Source: Triparma columacea (lineage: Eukaryota; Sar; Bolidophyceae; Parmales; Triparmaceae). From it: DNA of 64,000 nucleotides. Positions 43,288-54,130 of this stretch are shown piece after piece. Location: positions 1 through 64,000 of the forward strand of contig BRYA01000635.1 in assembly GCA_030267965.1 (NCBI GenBank), in the 5' to 3' direction. The translations under genes were made by a program, and so were the position numbers. The notes below the pieces were generated by a model. It was not told the origin of the DNA. It searched no databases and worked only from the letters and a program-made list of their open reading frames with translations. Every line of letters starts with the position of its first letter. Within the stretch, counting starts at the first letter, position 1.

Positions 43288-45950
43288 CTAATACGGAAAC
43301 TGCTCAAGAACGATATCCTCATCTCCAACGATGCTCGCCTTTAAGGTCGCCGCGCTAACGTCGATCCTCGACTTGTCCCCCGTTTCAAAGACGATCTCGT
43401 AGTCTCCTCTGGCCGCGATGAAGTTCCCATCGTCGTCAACCAAGCTCAAATCCTCAAGCTTGATCTCAACTTTGACCTCGACGACCTGCGACGACCGACT
43501 TGTTAGAATTGCTAGTAAAGTCAACAGCTTGTCAACAGCTCGTTATGTCAATTGCTCGTCAAAAAATGTCACTCCTCGCAGCTACTCACCTCTCCTCCCT
43601 GCACATCGCTAACTCTCTTAACGTAAAAGAGTTGCTTCAGCATCCCGTGATCATCCGCGACTTCCAAATTGAAGGGTCTGAAATATCCCAAAACAACCAC
43701 GTCCCCCTCCCTCTTCCCTTCATTTCCAACCGCCAGTGTCAACGTGACGCTGTCGGTTCCAGTAGTTTCAAAGGTGACATCGTCTCCCCCCTCCTTAACT
43801 TCGCAGCTCCAGTCGGTCAAGCTGAGTCCATCTCCGAACTCCCAAAGAAGGTCCTTTTCCCCGTGGTAGTACTTGTAAGTCCTCCCGCAGTCCTTCCTCA
43901 AATCATGCTGTGGCGGCGGAGAGTGAAGCGGGGTTTGGTTAGAATTGTTAATTGATTGATCGACGAGATTGTGGAGATATGATCAATGATTTTATCTATT
44001 CAACATTTGCACACATGTGTGTTGCCACGTACCTCGCTCATTTTCGTGTACTCCACAAACTCTAAAGGGTACACGGAATACGGCATCCTCCCCCAGCGGT
44101 TGACGTCCCCGTACACCGATTCGGCCAGTGCACGGCCTCCGTAAGGTCCGGGGTAAAACGCCTCGACGATGGCAGAGAATTTATCTATCAAATCGGGGGA
44201 GAGAGATACGCCGCCGGCGTTCACCAACACCAGCACGACTTTCTTCTCTCCCGCGGCTTGGATAATTTTCTCTGCAAAATCGATCTGGATTTTCGGCAAA
44301 CCTATTTCAGTCCTATCATGAGCCTCTAGCTCGAGGTACTGATCGGGGTACTCGTAAACGTCAGTCAAGTTAGCTTGATTGTGGCACGATCCCATTCCGA
44401 AATTATGGTCTGGGTTCATTCCACACGTTTCGATACCTAATACGACAACGACGACGTCTGAATTTTCTACGGCTTCCAAGGCTTCGTTCATCATGTCGTC
44501 GGTACTCAGGTCATCGAGGAACGCGTCGATGCCCTCTGAGACGACTACGTTCGTTCCGGCGTTAACGAAGGACTGGCCGATGGTGTCGACGCAGCTGAAA
44601 TCCTTGTTATCGTCTGAGCACATAGGCGTGAACGGATAAGGTTGAACCATGACCGCCGAGTCGTTCGCGTAAGGTCCGACGACGGCGACGTTGGAGGTCT
44701 TGGAGAGCGGAAGCGTCGAGCCGGAGTTCTTGAGGAGGACGAGAGACTGCTCGCTTATCAGGCGGGAGAGGGAGTGGGCGTCTGAGTTGCCTATGTCGAC
44801 TTCGGGGGAGATTGAGTTCCAGAGAGGTTGATCTTCGATGGGGTCGAATAGTCCAAGATCAAAGCGCAGCTTAAGACTCTTGGCAAGCTCCACCTCCACG
44901 TCGTCCATAGTCAACAGCCCCTCCTCCACCGCGTCATTGAGGTAATTATAAAACGTGTTCCCCGAGTTAATTCCGCACTTCCCGTCGAGGATCGCCTTCG
45001 CGCTCGCGTCCGTACCGTTATCAGCCCAGCCGTGGTACTCCGGGTTCCAGGCATCGTCGATTGAGTCGGAGTCGCTCGTGACGTAGCCGTCGAAACCCCA
45101 GGTGTCACGGGCCGCGGCCATCGAGGAGCTCAAGCAGGTGGGGACGCCGTTGACGGAGTTGTAACTGCACATTACGCCCTTAGCTCCGGCGTCTTTTATG
45201 GCCATCTTGAAGGGCTTCAGGTAATAATCGGATAGCATGAACTTGTCCACAGTTACGTCGATGGTGTCACGTGCTTCACCGTCACTATTCTCGAGCGAGT
45301 TGACCGCCATGTGTTTAATCGTAGCGACGCCTTGAAGGAACCTCTCCTCCCCCAAGTAACTTGCATTCTGAAACCCCTCAACCCAAGCCTTCCCAACCTC
45401 TCCCATCCAATATGCATCCTCCGTCCCCCCCTCTCCAATTCTCCCCCACCTCGGGTCCCTACTCAAATTCAAAACCGGCCCCCAAATATCCAACCCATGC
45501 GTGAGATTAACCATATACAGCGCCCTAGTGACGAGCGTAGCAAGTGTGTTAGAATTGCATGGCGATGATGGTGGCGTCCTCGCAGCGTCTCACCTGAGCT
45601 CCCTCGCTATGAACCTGCCGACTTTCTGTATATTCTCGGCGGAAAATGAAGAGGACAGAGAAGGGCCCGAAGGGAAATTTATAGGGCAGTAGCGTTCTCC
45701 TGAGGGAGAGATGTAACAGCTTACTTGATTCAAAGAGTGTAAAGCGTTGGTTCCCCAGTTGTACACAGGAATGTCGAGGTCCTCGTAACTCTGTGGGTAA
45801 TATTTATTCGTGGGGTCGTCGGGGACGATGCTTCCGTCGTTTTGGACGCCTCGGGCCGTCATTAGGTTGGGGATTGTCGAAGGTTGAGAGGAGACGATTG
45901 CGGAAATTAGATTGGAAACTCGGGTGGGGGTTGGGAGGGAGGTGTCGCAC
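43288..45950 (-). CDS. GH3 beta-xylosidase/glucosidase, first exon not resolved
   Basis: Exons in transcript order: 45950-45594, 44033-45524, 43590-43907, 43288-43485, all joins GT...AG and in phase (the joined frame is about 788 aa). GH3 exo-glycosidases release sugars from xylan or glucan oligomers. Marks: the first exon begins CDTSLP...NLISAIVSS, as in xylosidase N-termini after the signal peptide. It continues NWGTNALHSL, IWGPVLNLSRDPRWGRIGE and AYYWMG-like context, then IKHMAVNSLE. GYVTSDSDSIDDAW supplies the catalytic nucleophile Asp. LFDP and LVLLKNSGSTLPL lie at the domain junction. Exons 3-4 form the C-terminal fibronectin-III-like domain. The true first exon (initiator and signal peptide) is not defined, because the frame meets two stops above 45950. 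Confidence 0.85.
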
Positions 45951-46455
45951 CTTTATGGAGGGGGGAGTTGTTAGATTGTAAGCAGTAAAGCGGACAAGAG
46001 CATGGTGTGTCTATCGGGGGCCCTGCATCTTTTTCCCCGTCAGCCTCGCGCAAGGATTTGCCATTATGCCAATAGTCGCCGTTCTCGTCCTTCCTGCCAT
46101 AATAATCTTAGAGCTAGTCTTTGCTCCCCGTCCACGCTTACCATGAAAAATCATTCTTTCCTTCCTGGCATGATGTTTGCGTTGTACCAGAGGCCAATGC
46201 CCCGTCCCTCAGTAGGAAAAACAACGTCAAATAAGTTATCTGAATAAAGCGCAGCATCATCTGTGATAATGAGTGAATGATGTTAGAAGCTTCTGGGGGA
46301 AGAAGGAAGATGGCCAAATTTTGTGTATTGTGTGTATTGCTTAATAACAAGTACAAGTAAGTGAGAGCGCCAGCCTTGAGCCTGCGGCCCTAAAATAGGA
46401 TGAGCGCCGCGTAAAGGAAGATTTTTTCAATGCTACATCCCCCCCATAAACGCGA

Positions 46456-46517
46456 TAGTATCCAATTGAAAAAAAAGTCGAGCGTTTTCATGGTTATTCA
46501 TTGTTTATTACGTACGC
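46456..46517 (+). repeat. Dispersed repeat, copy 2
   Basis: Same orientation as 43158-43231, sharing TAGTATTCCAATTG-like sequence, GTCGAGCGTTTTCATG and ATTCATTGTTTAT-ACGTACGC. The two copies are 3.3 kb apart and enclose the GH3 gene. There is no terminal inverted repeat or obvious target-site duplication. Confidence 0.85.
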
Positions 46518-46582
46518 TAATCAACCAGGCTATTTCTGGCTACGTCGGACACTTCTCAGGTTCCAATATGTATCAGATTCTC

Positions 46583-46630
46583 CCTCGTTGATTTTATTCC
46601 TCGTTGATTTTATTTCTCGTTGATTTTGTT
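46583..46630 (+). repeat. CTCGTTGATTTTATT tandem repeat
   Basis: Three near-identical 15-16 bp units (CCTCGTTGATTTTATT) lie 31 bp beyond the stop of the kinase gene, in its 3' flank. Confidence 0.9.
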
Positions 46631-46660
46631 CATGTATATTGTTGCCTCCCCCCGTAATAC

Positions 46661-48870
46661 CTATTCAGCCCCCTCCTTTCCAAACTCCAAGGCTTGCAGG
46701 AGCCTCTCAGTAGCCTTTGGCGTGGCAGGTGGAGTATCCGCAGCAGCAGCGGCGGAAGCAGTAGCAGTAGCATCGGCAGGGGGAGAAGCAACACCTGCTG
46801 GGGGAGGTGCAACAGCACTAATAGCAGCTACAGCAGCAACATCACCACCAATTCCGTCAGACTCGTCCACAGTGTTCTCTCTGGGGGTCGAACCCTTCAC
46901 AGGCGGCAGGGTGGCGGCAGGGTGAGCCGACCTCTTCCCAGAATCTTTGCTCCCGCCACTTTCATCACTGACAACGCTCATCATATTCAATTCGTTCTTT
47001 GGGGTCGCATCGTCGCAGCTGAAGTTCTCAGGCGTGGACGCCACGCTGTTGTCATGGTCCATAGAGTCTGCGTCAGGCTTCATCGGGGGCAGGGCCGAGG
47101 GCGGTGTGGTCTTCCTTCCGGAAGAAGCTTCCGATTCTCTTTCTCCGTCAGTTTCCCCGCTCCTATCACCTTTGCTCTCGTCACTCCCTTTGCTAATTGC
47201 ACTAACTAAGCTCATGTTCGAGTGCTCTTCTACCATGGCCTCCCCAAACTCCTCCTCATACCCTGCCAAAATGTCATTATACTGTGCCTGCAGCCCCATT
47301 CCTTCTTCCCGTTTCTGTCTCGTGTTCATGCCTTCGGGTTTGTGCCTCTGAATGACGCTAGCCGTCACCTTCTTCATGATCCTACTGGCAAGGATCTCCT
47401 TGATGGTGATCCTTTTCTCCTGGTCCTTCTCTAGCATCCTACCGATGATCTTCCAAATTTCGTCGGGGACGTTCAGCACCGGCGGTTGGTACGCTTCCGC
47501 ACCGCTGTTTCCTCCACATGCAGCTCCACCCTCGGGCGGGTCCATTTTGACGTCCATATACATTAGCTGGTTCACAAAGTCAACTGGAATAATTTGAGGT
47601 AATACGATGGAACGTGTGAGATTACATTGAAAGAGCGCTGAAATAAAAGAGTAACGCGCGCTGCGTCGCTCAACCTTGTACTCACCAGTGCTATCCCCGT
47701 AAAAAGGAAGTTTGAGAGTGAATAGCTCGTACATGACGCAGCCGAGGCTCCAAATGTCGGTGGGATAGCTGTAGGGCTTGCTGGCGACAATCTCGGGGCT
47801 GATATAGTAGGTGGTACCAACCTCGGTCACTGCCATATCTTCCTTGTTGTCAAGGACTTTGGCGAGACCGAAGTCAGCCAGCCTGCAATTCTTAGAAGAG
47901 GCCGAGAGGAGGATATTATCGGGCTTGATATCCCGGTGTATTATGCCGTTGCTGTGGAGGTAATCAAGCGCAAGGCAAGACATAGAGAACCAGCGAAGGC
48001 AGTTTTGCTGGTTATACAGCTTGGTGTTGTGTTCGAGTCCCGCCGCATAGTTCTTCTTCTCCTGCTTGATGAGCTTCGCGAGATCACCCCCGTCGCAGTA
48101 AGTCAGCACAACGTTGATGACCTTGGCATCATTTCCCTTGAAGATATCAACGAGTTTGACTATGAAGGGGTGGCTGAACATGAGGAGGCACGTGATCTCT
48201 CTGGACGCCGTTTCTTGGGTGTTCTTGTCGGAGTAGGCCATCGACTTGATGGCGTAGAGGGAGTTCTCCTTCTTGTTCTTCGCAAGATTAACACTCCCAA
48301 ATGCTCCTCTTCCTAATTGCCTGAGCGTTTCGTACTTCTCCTCACTCTCTTCGCCAGATTCCATCTTGCGATCCCTGTGAAGGCGGAACTTAACAACCTG
48401 CGCGCTTCTTGCCCCATTCGTAGGCGTAGATGGCTGCGAGAGGGGGAGTAGGGGCGTAACGGTCAACAATAATACATAACTTCGAACAGCGGACTGGTTG
48501 ATGTATGGTTGACATGCTCTCATGCAGAAATAGCCCATGCACTTTCCCTCCTATTTCCACGTCCTTGGCACCACTATGACCATTTCTTAAGACCTCTACT
48601 CCCCTCTTTCACCATCGCATGCGACACCACATTTCCAAATGCGCCTTTCGTACAACTCACCTTCGTCCTGACAGACGGATTGCTCTTCCGCCTCTCAAAA
48701 AGCTTATCCTTGACCTTACTTGTGTCTACTTCCTGACTGGGCAAATAATTGTACTTTTTCGTACGCGATCGGTCCAAGTCACCGTTATCATGGCTTGAGG
48801 AGACTTGGGAAAGGTTGGTTGGACTAATCAGTTGTTCGGTAAGCTCACTACCTAGAGTTTTTGAGGCCAT
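46661..48870 (-). CDS. NEK-family (NIMA-related) serine/threonine kinase
   Basis: Exons in transcript order: 48870-48661, 48397-47686, 47583-46661 (1845 nt, 614 aa). The first two exons join in phase 0 (RTK to VVKFRLHRD); an alternative is a start inside exon 2 (ATG at 48363). Kinase domain, about 90-370: GRGAFGSVNLAKNK (Gly loop); AIK with the catalytic Lys near 121; HRDIKPDNILL near 224; DFGLAKV; VGTTYYISPEIV; and DIWSLGCVMYEL. The TTYYISPE activation loop and HRDIKPDN fit NEK kinases, many of which act at basal bodies and cilia. The tail of about 230 aa is Ser/Thr/Ala rich and lacks a recognisable coiled coil or RCC1 domain. CFAP100 nearby is consistent with a flagellated cell. Confidence 0.85.
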
Positions 48871-49347
48871 TTCTAATCAAACCGCCTCGATCACGCACGA
48901 CAATGCTTGGAAACCTATTAATATTCCTATTTAAATATTCGAAACACGCAGTGTTCTGATGTAGACCCACAAAAAACCTCTCAACCTCTACTGTGTTGCG
49001 AAATAGGTCAGACCTGGGCAGCCAGAGAAGGGCTTCCGGGCGCTTCCGGGCCTGAATTTAAGATCGTGCACAGTCCGAGAAGACCAAGGAGGCTCAGGGT
49101 TTTTGGTTGATCTCGGTTTTCAAAATTGATCTCGAACTTAAAATGAAAATATCGTACTCGTGACCCACAGAGCAAGCAAGCAGAGCAGAGCAAGGAACAC
49201 CAAGGTCATTGGAAAAAAAAAGAAACCCTCATTTTGAGCAGGTAGCGGAAGGGCATTGCGCGATTTCAACGAGGGCGCTCGGAGTAGTTGGAGCGTAACG
49301 GGGATGATAATGAAAACAATTGTCCTCAATAGTCAACAAACAGTCAC
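48871..49347. other. Kinase promoter and spacer
   Basis: The 477-bp stretch runs from the 3' end of the neighbouring minus-strand gene to the kinase start. It includes an AGCAAGCAAGCAGAGCAGAG-type direct repeat at about 49171-49196 and an A-run at about 49211. No gene or RNA fold was seen. Confidence 0.4.
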
Positions 49348-51908
49348 TCACGATTCCTTCCCCTCCTCCATTTTCGATTCTTCCCCTGCTTTCGTTTCCT
49401 CCACCGCTTTCGTTTCCTCCACCGCTTTCGTTTCATCTACCGCTTTCGTTTCCTCGACAGCTTTCGTTTTCCCCTTATCAGACAAGTCGGAAGCAAACTT
49501 CTTCTCACCCTCCTCCTCACCCTCACCACAAAGAGCACAAAACTCCTCGTAATCGACGTTTGCCCAAGCATCCCTTTGCACACGACTTATGATTCCGTCG
49601 ATATACTGAACAGCATAATCGTGCATGTCGTCATGAATGCCTTCGAGGAAGCTCGTGATGCCCCGCTTGGCGCCCCTCAAGCAGTCGAGAACATTATCCC
49701 TTTCCACCCGCCCCATGAAATCAGCCGGAAGGAGGTCGAAGGCTTTCTTGAGTTTCCCCTTCCACACGTCGGCTTCCCAAAGGATCAAGGTACGCGGCCC
49801 GACCCCACCACCCGTCCTGACGAGCCGCAGATTTTTGCAAGTCTTGGTCAGGGCCTTCTCCTTTATTCCCCTCACGACGGCACCCTCCTTCTCGCCAACC
49901 AAGCCCCGGGTGTCCCAGTGCTGCAGTACTAGCTCAAAGGCCTCAGAGTTCTCAGGATCGTACGCAGTGATCCTCAGCGTCCCATTGATGGTCTCGTTGA
50001 AAACCTCAACGGAGACGATCATCCTTCTGCTGTCAATCTTCATTCCCTTCCTGAAAACGATAACGCTTAGGTCCCTCGTACCCTTCTTCTTCTTCCAACT
50101 ACCCCCAACCCTCTTCTGCAGCTTTCCCCTCTTCTTTATCAGGGCGTGGTCACGGCGAAGCTGCCAAACAGTCTCCCTCTCGTTCACCTCGTTGACGTCA
50201 AAGCTTGCAGTCGCAGAGGACCTCACGGCCTCCAGCGGGTAAACGTCAGCGCCTCCGAGGCTTCGAGCGTCGTTCAAAGCCGAGTCCAGCCGGGGAGAGC
50301 TGAGAGATTCGAACTTGGACCTATGAGACTTGTCCCACGAGGCCAGCTTGTGCTGGTGAAGGTTCATTTCGGAAAACTTCTTTTTTAAGCTCGACTCCTT
50401 CGCTACCGCCTTGGCCTCCTCTACCTTTTCATCCCATCCGAACCGCATAGGCCGGCTAGTGTGTTCGTCAACTTCCACAATAGTGAGACCTTCAACGAGT
50501 TCTGAGACGCTCTCCTTCCGCTCCTTGATGAGTCTGGGGAGCGTCCGATGCCTCGTCGCCTCATAATAACGAGAGAATTCAGGATCATAGAGGCGGCACC
50601 GTAGGAGAAGGTACTCGGAGTGCTCGTCCTCTTCCTTGCCTTCTTGATTTGTCGAGAGAGGGGGCTCCGAGAGAACGTCAATAATGAAAAGTCTACCGTC
50701 GAACTTCTTGGAAGTCTGAAACAGCGTGGGGGGCGGAGTGGAAAGCTCTGGTGTGTCAATGAAAGATACTTGAAGCCCCCGACATACCCTAACAAGCGTA
50801 GCCCTCTCGAGAAGCGTCTGGACAGCCCCGCTGAGCCCATTTTCGCGAAGCTCCACAGGAACCATTAGTTTGAGCTGTTCCTCGTTCAAGAGCCTATCAT
50901 ACTTCTTGAAGGAGGTTGTATCGATTGCCCTGAATAGGACAGTCTTCTTCTCCCTGTGTCTTATCGCCGTTATGGTGATATTCTTGGACTTGCCCCCAAC
51001 ACCAATGTTGGTAACGTTACGTTCTAAAACTCCTACAACCTCTTTCTCACAGTCGTTCGATACCAGCCCTACATGGCTTTTCGGTACTCCATACTCGTGC
51101 ACCTTCCCGTCTTTGATCGATCGAGATGGCGCGACGGAAGCGGGTTTTGGGGAGGGAGGATTAAATGTCCTCTTTGCAAGCTCGTGGGGGGAGGGATGAG
51201 GAGGGGGGATGGGCTTACCCTTGTGGAGAGGGTTCTCACGCATGAGCTGCTGCGCGAGGAAATGGAGCGGGTTCACCGAGTCATCGAATTCAGGGTTCAA
51301 GACCTCATCCTTGGAGGCAGCGAAGAGGAACTTAGCCAAATGGTCCAACGGGTCATTGGTCTTGGCTCTATAGGTGTCCTCGACACCATTGGATAGGGCC
51401 CGATTGACATGGTGGGCGAGGAAGATCTTGAGCTCCTGCGAGTTTGAGAGGGTTAGAGAAGGGGCTTCGAGGAAGCTGTTGGGGGGGGGGTAAGGTTTTT
51501 TACGTGTCTCACCATGCTCTGGGAGTCAACATCCATGTCATCATCCTCGCGAGGCGGAAGAACATCGTCATTTGTCGCATCCTTTTCGAGAGCGACTCCC
51601 AATTTCTGGAGAGCAGGGGCCAAAGTGGGCAGGACCTCGGCACAGACAAAGTTGATAACCTTCTCATTCTTGGATGCTAGGCTCGGATCGGGATTGGGGT
51701 TGCTGGTAGAGGGGAGGAAAGGAGCGAGGAACCCATAGCGGCTCAGGGAGGACAGCGGAACTTCGCCATATATTGAAGGCATATTGCCCCAAAAATTTAT
51801 CTGAGGAAGGAGGAAAGGAAAAGGGGAAGGCAAACCAAAGCCACGACGAAAAAAAATCAAGAGAAGAGACACGATAAGGGCCCTAGGGATCCCTACCGCA
51901 TGTTTCAT
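49348..51908 (-). CDS. 827-aa protein with weak Dpy-30-like segment, function unknown
   Basis: Exons 51908-51513 and 51435-49348 (2484 nt). The ATG at 51782 (MPSIYGEVPLSSLSRY) is an alternative start giving 785 aa and may be preferred, since the sequence before it is hydrophobic but unlike a typical signal. Over the exon join, FLAHHVNRALSNGVEDTYRAKTNDPLDHLAKFL resembles a Dpy-30/RII-type dimerisation helix; such segments are frequent in axonemal and chromatin proteins. The following 500 residues are a mixed fold containing VKLGKS-like loops and a Trp-rich region. The C-terminus is an in-frame Lys-Ala-Val-Glu-Glu-Thr repeat. I do not recognise the family; a flagellar role is only a suggestion from its neighbours. 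Confidence 0.7.
49388..49470 (-). repeat. In-frame 18-bp tandem repeat (about 5 copies)
   Basis: TTTCGTTTCCTCCACCGC-type units repeat on the plus strand and encode six-residue ETKAVE units at the C-terminus of the Dpy-30-like protein. The period is a multiple of three. Confidence 0.9.
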
Positions 51909-52007
51909 GTTCCAACATTAAGCTATATTTTTGCAACCCCATAATGCCTGGTGGAAAACGAAACCAACCTTCCTCTAAAACCCAACGCTCTATCTTAGCG
52001 CCCCACT

Positions 52008-53256
52008 CTAAACCCTCTTGCTGGGGTCCTCGTACGTCTCCGTCGCGACGCAGTTGGAGCCATCCTCCCAACAGGCGGTGTTTTGGACCGTGTATTGGCC
52101 GGGTGTGGCCCAAGCACAAGCGCTCTCAAGGTCAAGAGAGTTGTTTCCGCGGTCAATCCTGAAAAAGCCCATCTAAGGTGCGAAGGAGCGAAGCGAAGCG
52201 ATGATAAATGAAATTAGCAATGGCACGCAATCAATACCCATGTTTTTCACCAACCCTTCGAGGTGAGAGAGAGAAGCAAGGAGTGTTGTTTCAACTCTTT
52301 TCGCGACTCGCCTCACCCTCAGCGCGTTTGCATCGCCCCTTGTCACTTCTCACGTACCTCTCCCCAATATTCACCCCAACTATTCCTGACATTCCAGAAC
52401 TTCTGACCGGTCGTCTCATCCACTCCCCACCCAACAATTGAGACAACGTGGTTGGTGTGCTTGTCGTCAGCGGGATCCTCAGTTGTGAAAATCCCCCCTT
52501 CGTACTCATGCAAGGGACTGGCGTTGATGTAGCAAGCTACGGGGCCGCGGGCATAGATCTCAGCCAGGAGGTCGTCCTCTCCCGAAACCTTCCCGTACTC
52601 TTGGACAGTGGCATTCGGGAAGACATCCAAAGCGGAGCAAAATCCCCCGCTGGAGCTGAATGTGCTGCATGTGCGGCAGGTGTTCATTGCAGAACAGGTC
52701 CAGTCACCGTCTCCGCAAAGACCTTCGTCGGATTCAGCAGAGCACGCAGCATACTCCATGCAAGTCTTGTAAGGCACGAATCCAGTGTTCTTGATGAACT
52801 CGTAGGTTCCTGTGTGAGAGCCCCCGTGGCAAGAACCGGCCGTTTCCGCTCCGCAGTTCAGAATGAACTGAATGGCGAGGTTAATATCAATTCCCTGCCC
52901 CTTCCGGTCAATCTTGATTCTGTCAGCAAGGGAGGACAAGGAGGCGTGCGCCCAACAAGAACCACAGTATTGAGGGATATGCTGATTCAGGTTCATGGTG
53001 AGGTAGTTCACGCCATCGACGTTGCCCCAGTCAAAAGAGTCAGGGATGGAGGCACGATCAATGTAGGTATGAGGACGGGGGGAGACTGTGGTGTTGTGTG
53101 AGGGATAACAATTTTCGAGAGCCAGTGGGAAAACTACATTAACTTACCTACAAACTCCTCACGAGTGTGATTTTCGGGAGTAGCAATCTCCGAGCGGTGT
53201 CCTATGGCATTGGAAGCACCGAACAGAGCGGCCAAGGTTATGACTGAGAAAAACAT
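52008..53256 (-). CDS. CTSZ: Cathepsin X/Z (C1A cysteine carboxypeptidase)
   Basis: Exons in transcript order: 53256-53148, 53085-52358, 52172-52008 (1002 nt, 333 aa). A lysosomal papain-family protease that trims the C-terminus of substrates. Visible marks: an N-terminal signal peptide (MFFSVITLAALFGASNA); a short propeptide; PRPHTYIDRASIPDSFDW, the exact cathepsin X mature start pattern; HIPQYCGSCWAHAS with the catalytic Gln and Cys plus the HIP loop that defines cathepsin X; a Cys-rich middle; the catalytic His in NHVVSIVGWG; and Asn in VRNSWGEYWGE. Exon 3 holds FFRIDRGNNSLDLES, a family-typical end. An upstream ATG at 53280 is also in frame, but 53256 gives the better signal peptide. Confidence 0.96.
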
Positions 53257-53449
53257 GTTTTTTTGGTAATTGTCCGACATACATTTGGAAACGTCCAGGA
53301 AGGTTTTTCGGAAGGAAGGAGAAGTTTGACGATCTAACGCCACCCACTTGCCCGACACCGCTCACCCGACCCTAATTATTCCCATTGGCTGTTTCATAAT
53401 ACGAAATATCAATCCATAAACCCAACCTCAAGGCAAGTGTCGAACCCCG

Positions 53450-53989
53450 ATGCTTCGCTCTATCTACCCAATTGCGATGGTGGCGCTTGGCGTCATGGAG
53501 TTTGTAAACGCCGCGATTGCACTTTCCAGCCCCACAGACGTCCTCCCGACGATGCTCTTTGTTGGTGCTGATACCCCTGCCGGGGACACTCATGTTGTGC
53601 GAAACCTGATGAGGATCTGGGCATTTGTGCTCATAGGCCTTGGAGCAACCCGCATCGCCGCTGCTGCTAGACCCAATAGTAAAGCTACCTGGGTGATGAA
53701 CCTCCTCCTTCATGTATATGAGATGTTCTTCTGGTGGTCAGAGGCTCTGGAGCCAAACACTTCAGCCAAGATCTTCTCCATGCAGGGCTACACTCCCGAC
53801 CCCAACATCCCTGACTTCCAGAATATTCTGCGCTCGCTCTCCACCGGTAAAATCTCAGACCCTCTCATCTTTGTTCTTCTCCTCGCCGTTCCTGGACTTG
53901 TTGGCCTCATTCTTCTCAATTTCCCCACAGCTGATGACTCGTCTTCTAACAAGAAGGGGAAGAAGGGCAAGAAGGGGAAGAAGAACTAG
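53450..53989 (+). CDS. Small multi-span membrane protein, possibly ERG28-like
   Basis: A single exon of 179 aa with about four hydrophobic segments (AMVALGVMEFVNAAIAL; LMRIWAFVLIGLGATRIAAAA; NLLLHVYEMFFWWSEAL; FVLLLAVPGLVGLILLNF). The C-terminus is a Lys/Gly tail ending KKGKKN, which could act as a dilysine-like ER retrieval signal. The layout (a short N-helix, RxWxxxxxxxR, a later H-x-x-E-rich helix, and a basic tail) resembles ERG28, an ER scaffold for sterol synthesis. Identity is too low by eye to name it. It is divergent from cathepsin X across about 170 bp. Confidence 0.65.
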   Translation: MLRSIYPIAMVALGVMEFVNAAIALSSPTDVLPTMLFVGADTPAGDTHVVRNLMRIWAFVLIGLGATRIAAAARPNSKATWVMNLLLHVYEMFFWWSEALEPNTSAKIFSMQGYTPDPNIPDFQNILRSLSTGKISDPLIFVLLLAVPGLVGLILLNFPTADDSSSNKKGKKGKKGKKN

Positions 53990-54130
53990 GTGTTGGAAGA
54001 GGACAAAATGAAGGGGTACCTGATCTGCTGCTTTTCTCTAAAAAAGAAGAACGCATTTTCTATTCCAAAGCTAATTTTTACATACCACACCAAACTGCGG
54101 CTCAGGGAAGACAGTGCCACCACCACCACT

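Larger units (their letters stand above)
45951..46660. other. Spacer with GH3 gene 5' end and repeats
   Basis: This stretch should contain the GH3 promoter and its missing first exon. A signal-like frame MLLSALLLTI at 46001-45972 is in the same frame as the first supported exon but is cut off by two stops. TCTAAC just before the exon looks like a branch point, so the sequence may be intron. Copy 2 of the dispersed repeat and a CTCGTTGATTTTATT triplet are also here. No other gene. Confidence 0.5.

Noticed and set aside
43158..46517. GH3 gene as an insertion-sequence cargo
   Set aside because: No transposase, terminal inverted repeats or target-site duplication were visible; only direct repeats, so the mobile call is not made.
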